The notes under the pieces are model-generated. The model did not search any database. It saw nothing but the letters and a program-made list of their open reading frames with translations, and was not told the DNA's origin. DNA of 54,198 bases from an uncultured Clostridia bacterium. GTDB taxonomy: Bacteria > Bacillota > Clostridia > Oscillospirales > CAG-272. Each line of letters opens with the position of its first letter. Position 1 is the first letter of the stretch. The stretch spans positions 1 through 54,198 of the forward strand of contig CALXUY010000044.1 of the NCBI GenBank assembly GCA_944391805.1. The letters are read 5' to 3'. Of this stretch, positions 1 to 8,817 are shown in pieces. The position numbers were made by a program, and so were the translations under genes.

Positions 1-1045
1 TGTCAAGCTGTTCCTTTGTTTCCGCCGTATGCACCATCGTCAAAACCGCAAAAAGCATTCTCTGGTCACGGGTCGTTAAATCGTCCAAGAACTCCTTGCT
101 TTCCTTGCGCTGCTGTTCAAGGTCATAGGGAATGACCGCCGAAAAATTGTTGTTCTGATTTTGCTTTCGCTGCCAGTTTGTGATGTTGGTTTCCACGCCG
201 AGCAGCCTGTTTTCGACCTCACGCACGGCTTCATCTGTGGGTACGGGGATAATGTCAACGGACATCATCATATTGCGGTTAAGCTCGCAAAGCTCCGCCA
301 CCATACTGTCCTTGATATACGCCGCATATTCACGCAGAAAAATCACACGCCCATATCTGTCGCCCATACGGAAGTAATCCTTTTCAAACTCAAAGGTATC
401 GGGGCAGATAAAGTCCTTAAAATCGTGACCTTTACGCATTGTCTGCTTCAGGTCGAAATGGAACGCCGTTTCTTCGCCTGTACGGTAGAAGTCGTGGAAA
501 ATGCGGAGCTTTTCTTCCGCTTCAAGCTCTACGCATTTTGAGCCGAGCCTGCCGAAATGGGAAATCAGGTCTGCGCCCACACGGGCAAAATAATTCCTCG
601 CTTCCTCGATATTCTTTTTGCAGACGGAAATCGTCACATACTTGTCCTGTACGATAGAGTTCGCTCCCGTCGCTTTGTCGAGCAGCATCTTATTGTACTC
701 CTTGCGGTATTTATCCAGTCCGTCCTCCGCCATAGGAATTAAAATGGTCTGCTCAAAATCAACCTTGTTGAGCCTGCGGTTGTTGACCGTGATTTTTGTG
801 GTTGCGCCGCTATCAAGAGAATTGAGAAGCTCCGAGTATTCGAGAAACATCGCTTCTTTATCCTCACGGCTTGCCACAGAGTAATTTATATCCTCAAACT
901 TAAAGGTCTTTGCGTATTTGTTGCTACCGACAAGGAAAATGCCGTCCTCCCAGATGGTCTTTATCGGGATAACCGCCTGCACCGATTTGGGAACGACAAA
1001 CTTTTCCTTATCCTGCTTAAACAGGGTTTTAAGAGTTTTCAGCAT
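1..1045 (-). CDS. VirB4-like conjugative transfer ATPase (N-terminal part, cut by window edge)
   Basis: This is the ATPase that powers the type IV secretion channel of the conjugative element. Only the first 348 codons are present; the reading frame is open to base 1, so the C-terminal domain with the Walker motifs lies outside. The ATG at 1045 follows AAGGAGG with 6-base spacing and overlaps the end of the PrgI gene by 17 bases, so the two are translationally coupled. The visible part, beginning MLKTLKTLFKQDKEKF, has the charged, non-membrane N-terminal region of the VirB4/TrsE family found in Tn1549-type elements, with the family-typical segment DDLTTRDQRMLFAVLTMV near the edge. The PrgI, VirB6, VirD4 and relaxase neighbours support the call. 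Confidence 0.88.
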   Translation of the reverse strand, partial: MLKTLKTLFKQDKEKFVVPKSVQAVIPIKTIWEDGIFLVGSNKYAKTFKFEDINYSVASREDKEAMFLEYSELLNSLDSGATTKITVNNRRLNKVDFEQTILIPMAEDGLDKYRKEYNKMLLDKATGANSIVQDKYVTISVCKKNIEEARNYFARVGADLISHFGRLGSKCVELEAEEKLRIFHDFYRTGEETAFHFDLKQTMRKGHDFKDFICPDTFEFEKDYFRMGDRYGRVIFLREYAAYIKDSMVAELCELNRNMMMSVDIIPVPTDEAVREVENRLLGVETNITNWQRKQNQNNNFSAVIPYDLEQQRKESKEFLDDLTTRDQRMLFAVLTMVHTAETKEQLD

Positions 1046-1445
1046 TCTTTACCTCCTTGCTGCGTTTTGCTTTTCTTGATTTTTTCGCCACGGGGCAAAC
1101 GCCTTTTTCGTGGTTTTGAATTGTGGTTTTCAGCGTTTCATAGTAGAGATTGTCGGGGTTAAACATCAGCTTTTTCGGCATCAAAAACTCCGATTTAATC
1201 CACGCCCATACAAATTGCTCTGCGGTCATACCGTTGTACTTGACAAAGCCCATTACCGCAAAGGGCGCAGCGCCGAGAATACACACCCAACTAAGCGTTT
1301 CTATTCCGAAATACGGACGGAGAATAAAGTACAGCCCCACCGCCACACCGCAGGCAAGTAAAGAAAAAATGAACTGCCGCAGCGACAGTCCAAAAAACAT
1401 ACTCTCCGTGTAATTGCGGATTTCCTTATTTATCTTGACTTCCAA
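1029..1445 (-). CDS. PrgI family membrane protein (T4SS inner-membrane component)
   Basis: A 138-residue protein with a short cytosolic N-terminus, two adjacent hydrophobic segments (about residues 25-42 and 50-67) and a basic tail, the layout of PrgI/VirB3-like proteins that sit in the membrane beside VirB4. The start is TTG at 1445, chosen because AAGGAGG precedes it by 8 bases and no ATG is available. The family is named from plasmid pCF10 and is a standard part of Gram-positive conjugation operons. The gene overlaps VirB4 by 17 bases and follows a 69-residue small gene closely. Confidence 0.85.
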   Translation of the reverse strand: MEVKINKEIRNYTESMFFGLSLRQFIFSLLACGVAVGLYFILRPYFGIETLSWVCILGAAPFAVMGFVKYNGMTAEQFVWAWIKSEFLMPKKLMFNPDNLYYETLKTTIQNHEKGVCPVAKKSRKAKRSKEVKNAENS

Positions 1446-1458
1446 AAGCTACACCTCC

Positions 1459-1668
1459 TTATCGTTCCATACCGCTTTTTTGTCTGGACTGCTTCTTGCG
1501 GGACGGATATGGGATATATTCTTCTTCACCCGCAATAATACTGAATTCCGCTTTCAGAAACGGATGCGTTTCCTTTTCCTGATACTGATGGATAAGCGCA
1601 ACAGCACTTTCCTTTGTAGAGGTGCTTCCCTGTTGTACTCCGTCCTTAAAAACATAAAACCGTTTCAT
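1459..1668 (-). CDS. Small conserved transfer-operon protein, function unknown
   Basis: A 69-residue soluble protein, basic at its C-terminus (PSRKKQSRQKSGMER), in the transfer operon between the VirB6-like gene and prgI. The ATG at 1668 has a good AAGGAGG site 5 bases upstream. No signal peptide, membrane helix or motif of known function is visible. It begins MKRFYVFKDGVQQGSTSTKE, which looks like a small beta-rich fold. Its position, with 10- to 13-base gaps to both neighbours, suggests an accessory or regulatory part of the transfer apparatus, but nothing more specific can be read. Confidence 0.65.
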   Translation of the reverse strand: MKRFYVFKDGVQQGSTSTKESAVALIHQYQEKETHPFLKAEFSIIAGEEEYIPYPSRKKQSRQKSGMER

Positions 1669-1678
1669 TGCTTCCTCC

Positions 1679-2518
1679 TTATAAGCCCATCATTTCTCTT
1701 ACAACACGGTCTGCCATTTTGACCGCACCGACGAGGACGAGCATATTAAATACCAGCTCGCCGATATAGCTCCAAACCATAGATACAGGCGCAGCGTTCG
1801 GGTCAACCGCAGGGGGAGAAGCCGCAAAAAGAGAGAAGATGATACAGGCAAGTACAATGATTGCGCCCTCCAGACAGACGGCGGCATACGATTTGATAAA
1901 GCTCTTGCCCACATTCTGGCTCGGCTCTCCCGCAAAAGTGGATAGAGGAACGGGAGCGATTGCGGTATAAAGGTATAAGCGGAAAAATCTGCCGTACACA
2001 GACATTATCATTATGAATGACAATATCGTGATGAAAAGCCCTCCGATGAGTGTAACCGCCCACAGGGGAATACTCTCGAAAAATCCGCAGTCCTCAACAG
2101 CCGTGACAATTTCCTGCGGCAATACCGTCTGTGCTGCCGAGCCGAAGCCTGCGGCGTTCATAATGGTTGATATTAAGCCCTGCACGATGTTAAACAGAGC
2201 CATCATCAGCTCTAAGCCGTAAGTCACGATGCCTTTTGCAAGGGCAAAGCGAATAAACAATTTCAGGGCGTGTTCGGGCTTTTTGACTTCTGCGAACGAG
2301 CCGCAGGTTTTCATCACGCCGACAACAAAGAACAGAACGAGCAGGGCAAGCCCTATCGCCTGTACCGCACCGTGGATATTGACAATCACATTCCAAATCG
2401 TGCCGCCCTTGAATTGTTCGGGGGATTGGGTGATAAGCTGCCATATCTCGGCAAGTTTGCTGTTCCAAGTTTCAAGGGCGTTTTCAAGATTTTGTACGAC
2501 CCAGTTATCCGACAACAA
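1679..2518 (-). CDS. VirB6/TrbL-like conjugal transfer membrane protein
   Basis: A polytopic membrane protein of about 279 residues with roughly six hydrophobic segments and a long loop between the third and fourth, as in VirB6/TrbL channel proteins of Tn1549-type elements. The frame is open upstream to an ATG at 2614, but that would bury the start in the methylase gene. The better start is one of two adjacent TTG codons (2518 or 2515), directly after GGGAGG and followed by SDNWVVQNLENALETWN, a typical family N-terminus. This gives an 11- to 14-base overlap with the end of the MT-A70 methylase gene. It likely forms part of the inner-membrane pore with PrgI and VirB4. Confidence 0.85.
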   Translation of the reverse strand: MLSDNWVVQNLENALETWNSKLAEIWQLITQSPEQFKGGTIWNVIVNIHGAVQAIGLALLVLFFVVGVMKTCGSFAEVKKPEHALKLFIRFALAKGIVTYGLELMMALFNIVQGLISTIMNAAGFGSAAQTVLPQEIVTAVEDCGFFESIPLWAVTLIGGLFITILSFIMIMSVYGRFFRLYLYTAIAPVPLSTFAGEPSQNVGKSFIKSYAAVCLEGAIIVLACIIFSLFAASPPAVDPNAAPVSMVWSYIGELVFNMLVLVGAVKMADRVVREMMGL

Positions 2519-3080
2519 AATCACCTCCCGTCCGTTCACGGTAGCCCTCAATTTCAAGGTCACAGTCAACCTCGTTGCCCCAAGCGTCCCAGCCGTCCGC
2601 TTTTTCTCTTGCAAAAAGCTCTACACGGGGCAGGTCGCCCACAAGTTCAATGATTTTATCCCTTGCCTCGTCGGGCTTTTGACTGTGACCGCGCAAAGGG
2701 CTGATAATAAATTGGTGAACACGGTTTGATTTCCGTTTCGGGTGGCCTTTGGTGGCAAGCAGGCAGATTTCGGCGTTGCCTCTCGTCCAGAAACCCAATC
2801 CGTAAAACCAGCCCTTGCCGCTTTTGTTGAGTTTGAGCCAAACAAAGGCTACGCTTTTATACTCAAATCCCCACGCTTTAATCACCCGCAGCGCTTCCCG
2901 TAGCTGCGGAAAAGTCGCCCAAAGAAAAAGAATCGAATCCTTTTCGGATAGTTCGGAAACGGGCAGACGGCAAAGCTCGTCAATGCTCATCGTGGGATAA
3001 TGTTTTTCAGCCGCACCCTGTACGCCGTTTCGTTCATACCGCCACGGCGGGTCGGCATAAATAATGCTGTATTTCTTCAC
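2505..3080 (-). CDS. MT-A70 family DNA N6-adenine methyltransferase
   Basis: A 191-residue protein of the MT-A70 family, which transfers a methyl group from SAM to N6 of adenine. The catalytic DPPW motif is at residues 10-13, preceded by the strand IIYA. A basic, histidine-rich stretch (KGHPKRKSNRVHQFI) follows in the middle, as in phage and ICE members. The start is GTG at 3080 with AAAGGAGG about 5 bases upstream. Being inside the transfer operon, it probably methylates the element's DNA to protect it from restriction in a new host or to mask sites, which is an inference. It has no partner endonuclease here. A C5 methylase lies further up the same operon. Confidence 0.9.
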   Translation of the reverse strand: MKKYSIIYADPPWRYERNGVQGAAEKHYPTMSIDELCRLPVSELSEKDSILFLWATFPQLREALRVIKAWGFEYKSVAFVWLKLNKSGKGWFYGLGFWTRGNAEICLLATKGHPKRKSNRVHQFIISPLRGHSQKPDEARDKIIELVGDLPRVELFAREKADGWDAWGNEVDCDLEIEGYRERTGGDFVVG

Positions 3081-3151
3081 AGCGTCCTCCTTTCAGGCAT
3101 AGTAAGGGCAGGCCGCCGCTTGCAGCCTGCCCCGTATGCCGTATCGTTCTG

Positions 3152-3367
3152 TTATCTGCTGTCCCGGTCGGGCGAATTGCGGATAACGCCGTACACATCG
3201 TCCACAAAATACCGTCCGGCAAAGGGATTGAATATTGCGTGACATTTCACGCCGTTATACTCTGCCAGATAGTCGTTGTCGCCCAAGCGTTTAATAATCG
3301 TCGCTTCACCGAGAACATGGGTTTCTCCCTGTTTCAGAGAGTGGATATAGCACTCGCATTTTTCCAT
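3152..3367 (-). CDS. Small conserved ICE protein, function unknown
   Basis: A 71-residue soluble protein with a CECYIHSLKQGETHVLGEAT start and an FDPFAGRYFVDDVYG-like region (here FNPFAGRYFVDDVYGVI). No known motif is recognised. It lies between the pilin-like gene and the MT-A70 methylase in the transfer operon, with an ATG and a purine-rich ribosome binding site (GAAAGGAAGATCGCA). Proteins of this size and look recur at this position in clostridial conjugative elements, but I know of no assigned role. Confidence 0.6.
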   Translation of the reverse strand: MEKCECYIHSLKQGETHVLGEATIIKRLGDNDYLAEYNGVKCHAIFNPFAGRYFVDDVYGVIRNSPDRDSR

Positions 3368-3384
3368 TGCGATCTTCCTTTCTT

Positions 3385-3735
3385 TCAGCCCGTAATCAGG
3401 GTAAGGATTTCTTTTGCAAAGGTAATGACAATGCCGCCTGCAAGGGTGAGAAATCCGTTGGAGCGCTGGCTGGGGTCGTGGGACTGAAAAGACAGACCGA
3501 CCTGCACAATACCCCAGCCGAGCAGAATCAAGCCGACCGCACGAATCAGGCCGAAAATAAAGTCGCTCAAATTGTTTACAACGGTGATCGGGTCGCCTGC
3601 GGCAAAGGCCGTCATCGAACAGCCGAGGGTAAAGGCAAGCGCCATAACAACGGCGCAGTAAAAGCGGAATCCCTTTTTCACCTTGCCGGGCATGGGCAGC
3701 TTCGTAGTGTTCTTGTTCTTATTGGTGTTCTTCAT
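3385..3735 (-). CDS. VirB2/TrbC-type pilin-like (Maff2-related) membrane protein
   Basis: A 116-residue protein with a basic N-terminus, a signal-like hydrophobic stretch (FRFYCAVVMALAFTLGCSMT) ending AFAAG, then two hydrophobic segments separated by a short polar loop (FQSHDPSQRSNGF). This signal plus two-helix hairpin is the architecture of VirB2/TrbC conjugative pilins, and the C-terminal half resembles the Maff2 family of Clostridia. It follows the coupling protein gene by 14 bases. It probably forms the surface channel or pilus-like subunit of the transfer machine. The pilin role is inferred from architecture and context. Confidence 0.72.
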   Translation of the reverse strand: MKNTNKNKNTTKLPMPGKVKKGFRFYCAVVMALAFTLGCSMTAFAAGDPITVVNNLSDFIFGLIRAVGLILLGWGIVQVGLSFQSHDPSQRSNGFLTLAGGIVITFAKEILTLITG

Positions 3736-3749
3736 ATTGCAATACCTCC

Positions 3750-5537
3750 TTAAATTGAAAACAGAGCTTCTATATCCTCGTCAGAAAGAAGCTCGTAATC
3801 GGGTTCTGTTTCTTCCATATCGGGAATGTCCTCTGCGGGGATTCCCGCAAGGGAGAGCGTAGCGACGGCGTGTTCCGTCCCGCCGTGTTCATAGGGCGCG
3901 GCGCTGCCGTCTGTGGTAAGAGCCACATTCGGGTGTTTCAAGATGTCGTATTTCTCGTCCATAATCGGCAATTCACCGCGGATAAACAAAAGGGCGCAGC
4001 GGTTATCCAGCATACGAACCTCGTCCGGCGTCATAAGCTCACGCCCGGAAATCTGATAATTTGTGCTGTAATTGCCGTTACGCCCCGACGATTTGCCGTA
4101 GGTGTTGGTATCAATGGTGGCCTTGCCTAAAAGCTCCGACACATATTTATGCGTGGATTGCTCATTGCCGCCGAGATAAAGAAATTCGTCGCAGTTGCCG
4201 ACAATGCTTTCCCATTGCTTTTCAAACAAAGTCTTTAACTGCGCTAAATTTTGCAAAATAATCGAAACAAATACCCGCCTTGAACGCATTACGGACAATA
4301 TCTTGTCAAAATCATCCGGCAAGCTCACATTGGCGAACTCGTCCATCAGAAAGTGGACGGGGACGGGCAGACTGCCGCCGTACTTGTGGTCGGCAAGGTA
4401 AAAAAGCTGCTGAAAAAGCTGCGTGTATAAGATACTGACAAGGAAATTAAACGAGGTGTCGTTATCGGGGATCAGCGCAAACAACGCAACTTTCTTTTCA
4501 CCAAGCGACGGCAAATCCAATTCATCGGTAGCGGTCAGCGCCGCCAAAGAGGACAGGTTGAATTTTTCAAGCCTTGCCGCCAAAGTGATCTGAATACTTT
4601 TCAAGGTCTTTGCCGAGCCGGAATGATAGTCCTTGTAATACTTCACGGCTATATGGTCGGGGTCGCGCATTTCCAGTCGTTCAAAGAGTTCGTCCAGCGG
4701 CGAGGTGTATTCGTCCATATCTTCTCTGACATCAGCCGCACGCAGCATTTCCATAACCATTGAAAAATTCTGTTCGTCAGGCGGCGCCTCATACTTCAAG
4801 TAGAAAACGAGCGCCAAGAGCAGCATACTTGCCGCCGTGTCCCAGAACGGGTCGTTGGATTGGCTGCCTTTCGGCGTGGTGCTTTTGAACAGGTTTGTAA
4901 CAAGCCTCTGCACATCGTTATCGTCACGGAGATACACAAACGGATTGTAGCAATGGCTTTTCTCCATATTCAGAAGATCGAGTACCCGCACCTCATAGCC
5001 TTTTTGTTTCAGCAAATATCCCGTGTCCCGCAGCATTTCCCCTTTGCAATCTAAACACAGGTAGCTGGTGGTGGACGCTTGATATAAATTCACTTTACCA
5101 TAGAACCTTGTTTTTCCCGCCCCGCTGCCTCCCACGACAATCGTATTGAGATTGCGGCGGTGCTTTCGGTCATCCAAGCCCATACGAACATTTTGTGTGA
5201 ATATTTTGTTTTCCTCCGGCTTTATTGCCCGGTATTTTTTGTTGACGGCTCTTGCATTGCCCCATTTCGCCGAGCCGTGTTCTTCACCCCTGCGGTAGTT
5301 GCGGCGGGAAGATAGGAATACGCCGATAGAAAGACCGTACACACAAAGCAAAACGAGGACAGTTTTTACGCTGTCCCCGCAAAGCTCTATATGAAACGGG
5401 TCGTTCATTGCCGCAGGAAACCGGGCAAGAATTTCGGGCAAGCCTCCGCTGGCGGCAGGAGCGATCAGAAGCCCCAACCACACAACGGGGAGAATCCCGA
5501 ACAGGCAGAGGACAAGAGAGTTATTCCCGCGCTTCAT
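3750..5537 (-). CDS. VirD4/TraG-type conjugative coupling protein (T4CP)
   Basis: The 595-residue coupling ATPase that delivers the relaxase-DNA complex to the secretion channel. Two N-terminal membrane helices (about residues 8-30 and 57-77) are followed by the Walker A motif GGSGAGKT at 136-143 and Walker B LMDEF ending about residue 401, then a C-terminal TraG-like region (GGNEQSTHKYVSELLGKAT). The length is normal for the family. The start overlaps the preceding 64-residue gene by 17 bases. Its cargo is set by the relaxase and PcfB encoded upstream in the same operon. Confidence 0.95.
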   Translation of the reverse strand: MKRGNNSLVLCLFGILPVVWLGLLIAPAASGGLPEILARFPAAMNDPFHIELCGDSVKTVLVLLCVYGLSIGVFLSSRRNYRRGEEHGSAKWGNARAVNKKYRAIKPEENKIFTQNVRMGLDDRKHRRNLNTIVVGGSGAGKTRFYGKVNLYQASTTSYLCLDCKGEMLRDTGYLLKQKGYEVRVLDLLNMEKSHCYNPFVYLRDDNDVQRLVTNLFKSTTPKGSQSNDPFWDTAASMLLLALVFYLKYEAPPDEQNFSMVMEMLRAADVREDMDEYTSPLDELFERLEMRDPDHIAVKYYKDYHSGSAKTLKSIQITLAARLEKFNLSSLAALTATDELDLPSLGEKKVALFALIPDNDTSFNFLVSILYTQLFQQLFYLADHKYGGSLPVPVHFLMDEFANVSLPDDFDKILSVMRSRRVFVSIILQNLAQLKTLFEKQWESIVGNCDEFLYLGGNEQSTHKYVSELLGKATIDTNTYGKSSGRNGNYSTNYQISGRELMTPDEVRMLDNRCALLFIRGELPIMDEKYDILKHPNVALTTDGSAAPYEHGGTEHAVATLSLAGIPAEDIPDMEETEPDYELLSDEDIEALFSI

Positions 5538-5715
5538 CGTTCCTGCACCTAACCTTTTTAGTAGGGGCGTCGATTGCTTTCAAAAGAACCTCGTCAACAA
5601 TATCGGTGGAGCGTTCTTCTTCCAGCAGGTCGTTTCGCATTTCATTTAGGGCATTGATAATAACGCCGTGCTCATAGCGGTCGAGGGTCAATACCCGTTT
5701 TTCTGTTTTCTCCAT
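5521..5715 (-). CDS. Small conserved protein upstream of the coupling protein
   Basis: A 64-residue, mostly helical acidic protein (TLDRYEHGVIINALNEMRND in its first third) with no membrane segment. It begins 2 bases after the stop of the ArdC-like gene and overlaps the coupling protein gene by 17 bases, so it is part of the transfer operon. Similar short proteins sit at this place in related elements. No function can be read. It might be a small partner of the coupling protein, which is only a guess from position. Confidence 0.62.
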   Translation of the reverse strand: MEKTEKRVLTLDRYEHGVIINALNEMRNDLLEEERSTDIVDEVLLKAIDAPTKKVRCRNDEARE

Positions 5716-5717
5716 AG

Positions 5718-6605
5718 TCAGCGCTCCTGTTCCGTATGGCGGGGCGCTTTATTCTGTTCCAGCGACCTTGCCATTCTTGCGGAAATGTCGTAGGCGGTAT
5801 CTCGGATTTCGGAAAGCTCGGCGCGGATTTCCTGCGGGTCGTCGGTGCGGAGAAAATCGGCGGGATTCTCAAAACTGTAATCGCTCACATCAGCGCCGAA
5901 CTCTTTACCGAGAATATACGAAACGCAATGCGCCTTGAAGCTGGCATTTTCCGGGGCGTATTCTTCGCTTGTCTGTGCAAGCTCGGCTTGTGCCAGAGCC
6001 TTTGACACCTCGCAGAATAAATCGTTTGCTTCCATTCCGCGGCAGACAAAAATAGCCTTTTGTTCGTGGTCGTAAAGAGCACCCATACCGTCAGGCAGCT
6101 CATCGACAGACTGAATCGGCACAGGCTTTTTGTAAATGAGAGCGCCAAGCAAAGCCCTTGCGTCGTGGGAAACAGGCGGCTGCGCCCTCATGCGGGAAGT
6201 GGTCTGCGAAATGTCGTACACACGCTTAATGTTGTAGGAAACGCCGATACTGCCGTCGTCACGGGTGTACTCGCCGTTTGATTCCACGATTTTGATAGGA
6301 CGGCCAAATTCCTGCCTCTTGATATACACGCCCTGGTCGCGCCAAAAATCCTTGTCTCCCAGTCTGCGGGCGTCGGGTTTCGTCGCCAGAATCAACAGGG
6401 CGTTGGTAGCGGAGTAGTGACGGAAATTTGCCTGCACATCCAGATAGTCACGGAACTTGCCGCCGTCTGCGCATACTTCCTCGGCGGTGGCGTCGGCAAG
6501 AGCGTAAACCTCGTCACGCTCTGCCTTTTTCTTTGCCGCCCAAGCCTCTTTGTCAAAATCTTCGGCTTGCGGGGCGGGTTCAAAAATATCGTCAAAATTG
6601 CTCAT
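5718..6605 (-). CDS. ArdC-like antirestriction / ssDNA-binding domain protein with apparently degenerate metallopeptidase domain
   Basis: A 295-residue protein. Residues about 35-130 resemble the ArdC N-terminal ssDNA-binding domain (FRDYLDVQANFRHYSATNAL, then a VYIKRQEFGRPIKI segment). The second half resembles the zincin-like peptidase domain commonly attached to ArdC proteins. In my recollection of relatives the helix reads like QELAHAE, but here it is KALAQAE, so the metal-ligand His and catalytic Glu seem lost. ArdC proteins enter recipients with plasmid DNA and shield it from restriction. The gene lies 3 bases after pcfB and 2 before the next gene, inside the transfer operon. Confidence 0.78.
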   Translation of the reverse strand: MSNFDDIFEPAPQAEDFDKEAWAAKKKAERDEVYALADATAEEVCADGGKFRDYLDVQANFRHYSATNALLILATKPDARRLGDKDFWRDQGVYIKRQEFGRPIKIVESNGEYTRDDGSIGVSYNIKRVYDISQTTSRMRAQPPVSHDARALLGALIYKKPVPIQSVDELPDGMGALYDHEQKAIFVCRGMEANDLFCEVSKALAQAELAQTSEEYAPENASFKAHCVSYILGKEFGADVSDYSFENPADFLRTDDPQEIRAELSEIRDTAYDISARMARSLEQNKAPRHTEQER

Positions 6606-6608
6606 GGG

Positions 6609-7412
6609 TTATCTCTCCTTTGATTTGGGTTTCTTTTTTCGGGACGGCTGCTTGTGAGCGGTCGTCTGCTGTTTGGTCGGCTTTTTTGATACGGTGGGTT
6701 CGGAAATGCTCGGCTCTGTCGCCTCTTGCTGTTTCGCCTTGATTTCCCGCAGCTCTTCACGAACAGAGGGGCGTTCTTCGGGCGATTTAACAGTACCCTC
6801 GGCGGTTCTGCCTTGCTTCTTTGAGATAGGCGCGGACGGACGGGATTTCTCCGTCTTTGCCGCTTCGGGGTTTGGGAGCGAATTTTCCTCCTTTTTCACA
6901 GGCGCGCCCATTAAATCGTCAAGCAAACGGTCGTCTGCCTCTTTATCGGGTTTCTCCTGTTCGGGAGCAGAGGGGGCGGCGGTTTTCTCGGCTTTGGATT
7001 TTTCAATATCCCGCTTGATGGAAACGGTATCGACAGCAGCCAGTTTGAAACGCTCTACAATGCGGTTGATTTTTGAAGCGTCCTCGGCACGAACCATAAT
7101 GTCTACCATACCGTCGGCGGATTTCTCTTTACCGCGCAGAGCGCAGTAAACAACGCCGTACCGCTTGGCTTCGGCGGCAAACTGTTTCAAATGTTCCTCG
7201 CTGACGGTAAACACTTTCAGTTCCTTGCCGCTTTTGAGCATAGCGGTCAAACGCTGTCTGCCTTTGGTCTTGTTTTTATCCCTGTTTTTCAGAACAGTAT
7301 AAATCATTGCGGCGATATTTTTCGCCGCAGAGCCGGTCAGCTTTAAGGCAACTTCCGTACCCTCTAAACTGATCCTTACAATCTGTTCCGCTGCGTCACC
7401 GGAATTGTACAT
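6609..7412 (-). CDS. PcfB family relaxosome accessory protein
   Basis: A 267-residue PcfB (DUF3801) family protein. The N-terminal 130 residues form the conserved globular part (EQIVRISLEGTEVALKLTGS, then a LKQFAAEAKRYGVVYCALR segment). The remainder is a low-complexity, Lys/Glu/Pro-rich tail ending in a basic cluster (PSRKKKPKSKER). In pCF10, PcfB binds the relaxase and links the relaxosome to the coupling protein. The gene overlaps the end of the relaxase gene by 17 bases, consistent with that role. Confidence 0.88.
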   Translation of the reverse strand: MYNSGDAAEQIVRISLEGTEVALKLTGSAAKNIAAMIYTVLKNRDKNKTKGRQRLTAMLKSGKELKVFTVSEEHLKQFAAEAKRYGVVYCALRGKEKSADGMVDIMVRAEDASKINRIVERFKLAAVDTVSIKRDIEKSKAEKTAAPSAPEQEKPDKEADDRLLDDLMGAPVKKEENSLPNPEAAKTEKSRPSAPISKKQGRTAEGTVKSPEERPSVREELREIKAKQQEATEPSISEPTVSKKPTKQQTTAHKQPSRKKKPKSKER

Positions 7413-8817
7413 GGTCGGTTCTCTCCTTTCTTTCAGGCTGTTCGTCCTCTCGGACGGCTTTGATTTTCTCTTTGATAACGCCGGAGCGTTCGGCTATATC
7501 GTCACATAAAGACACCTCCTTTCGCAGAGGGGCAAGCTCTTTTGACAATGCGGATATTCGGCCTTTGATTTCCGCCGCCTTTTCGGGGTCTGCTTTGACC
7601 GCCGCCGTCCGCTGCAATTTGTAAAGCTGTTTTCGCTCGGCGGTCAGAGCCGTAATTTTGCCTTTTACCTCGGATTGATACGAAAAAAGCTGCTCGGCGG
7701 TATCAATACGATTTCGCACAAGCAGCCTTGTTTCGGCGGTGATGTCATCCAGCTTTCGCAAATCCTCACGCAAGAGGAAATGAAGCCGCCGTTTGTTTTG
7801 ATTGGGTTTGTTTTTCGGGAAGATCCCCAGCAGGTAGCAGTAGTGAAAATACAGCGCTCGAAACCCTGTGATTTTGCGGGTATTCTCCAAACTACCGAAC
7901 AGCCGAATCCGTATGACTTGACGGGTCTGTGCGGACGGTTTCTTTTCAGCTCGTGTCTGCGACAGAATCCGTCTGCGGATTTGTTCAATGGAATAGTCCT
8001 CACCAAAATTCCGTATCAGCCTTACAAAGCGTTCTTTGCCCGGCGGCCGTACCGAAATATCCTTGCCGATCTTGACCTCATAGCCTTTCTTCCGCAGGTT
8101 ATCAAAAAACTGCCGTTCGGTCATAGACTGCCGTATGGCCTCGTCAATGTCGGCGCGAATCAGCCCCCGCCAAGTGGGGCGCTGTTCCTGTTCGGCACGC
8201 CATTCGCCGTATTGCTTGCTTTTCCCGTACTGCGGATTTTCAATTACCGATAAACGGTACTCACGGCAAAGCTCATCGGAAACGGTCTGCATATCGTGAT
8301 AATCCTTTTTGGTGCGGTGATATTTGATTCCGTCCACAAAGGACACCGTATTCAGCACAAAGTGATTGTGCAGGTGATTTTCTTTGTCAAGGTGGGTCGC
8401 CACAATCACCTGATAGCGGTCACCCCACAAACGGGCGGCGAGCTTCATCCCGATTTCGTGTGCCATTTCAGGGGTCGCCTCGCCGGGGGCAAAGGATTGA
8501 TACCCGTGGTAGGCAACCGTCCCGTTTTCTTTGCCGAACCGCTTTTTCACGGCAAGCATTTCATCACGGGCGGTAGAGGGAGAGCAGTTGATCCCCGACA
8601 CAAAACGGTGAACAACGGTGCAGTCCTCGTTATCCGCTTTCTGCGTTTTTCGGGAATTGACCGCATAGCAGATAACATCGGATAGCTCCTGACCGTCCTG
8701 CTCGGTCATATCTTCAACGGTATAAAATTTCGGGTTCGTTGTTTTATCGGGATTCTCCACATAGACAACCACCTTGCCGAGCCAGCCTTTCACACGCCAA
8801 ATAGAGGTAGTAGCCAT
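7396..8817 (-). CDS. MobA/VirD2-type relaxase (MOBP)
   Basis: A 473-residue relaxase that nicks oriT and stays bound to the 5' end of the transferred strand. The HUH-type metal site is visible at residues 142-152 (HLDKENHLHNH). Candidate nucleophile tyrosines lie early in the chain, including Y51 in the ICYAVNSRKT segment. The C-terminal third is helical with a coiled-coil look (ITALTAERKQLYKLQRTAA). The start overlaps the mobC stop by one base (TAATG) and the end overlaps pcfB by 17 bases. Length and order MobC-relaxase-PcfB match Tn1549-like elements. Confidence 0.93.
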   Translation of the reverse strand: MATTSIWRVKGWLGKVVVYVENPDKTTNPKFYTVEDMTEQDGQELSDVICYAVNSRKTQKADNEDCTVVHRFVSGINCSPSTARDEMLAVKKRFGKENGTVAYHGYQSFAPGEATPEMAHEIGMKLAARLWGDRYQVIVATHLDKENHLHNHFVLNTVSFVDGIKYHRTKKDYHDMQTVSDELCREYRLSVIENPQYGKSKQYGEWRAEQEQRPTWRGLIRADIDEAIRQSMTERQFFDNLRKKGYEVKIGKDISVRPPGKERFVRLIRNFGEDYSIEQIRRRILSQTRAEKKPSAQTRQVIRIRLFGSLENTRKITGFRALYFHYCYLLGIFPKNKPNQNKRRLHFLLREDLRKLDDITAETRLLVRNRIDTAEQLFSYQSEVKGKITALTAERKQLYKLQRTAAVKADPEKAAEIKGRISALSKELAPLRKEVSLCDDIAERSGVIKEKIKAVREDEQPERKERTDHVQFR

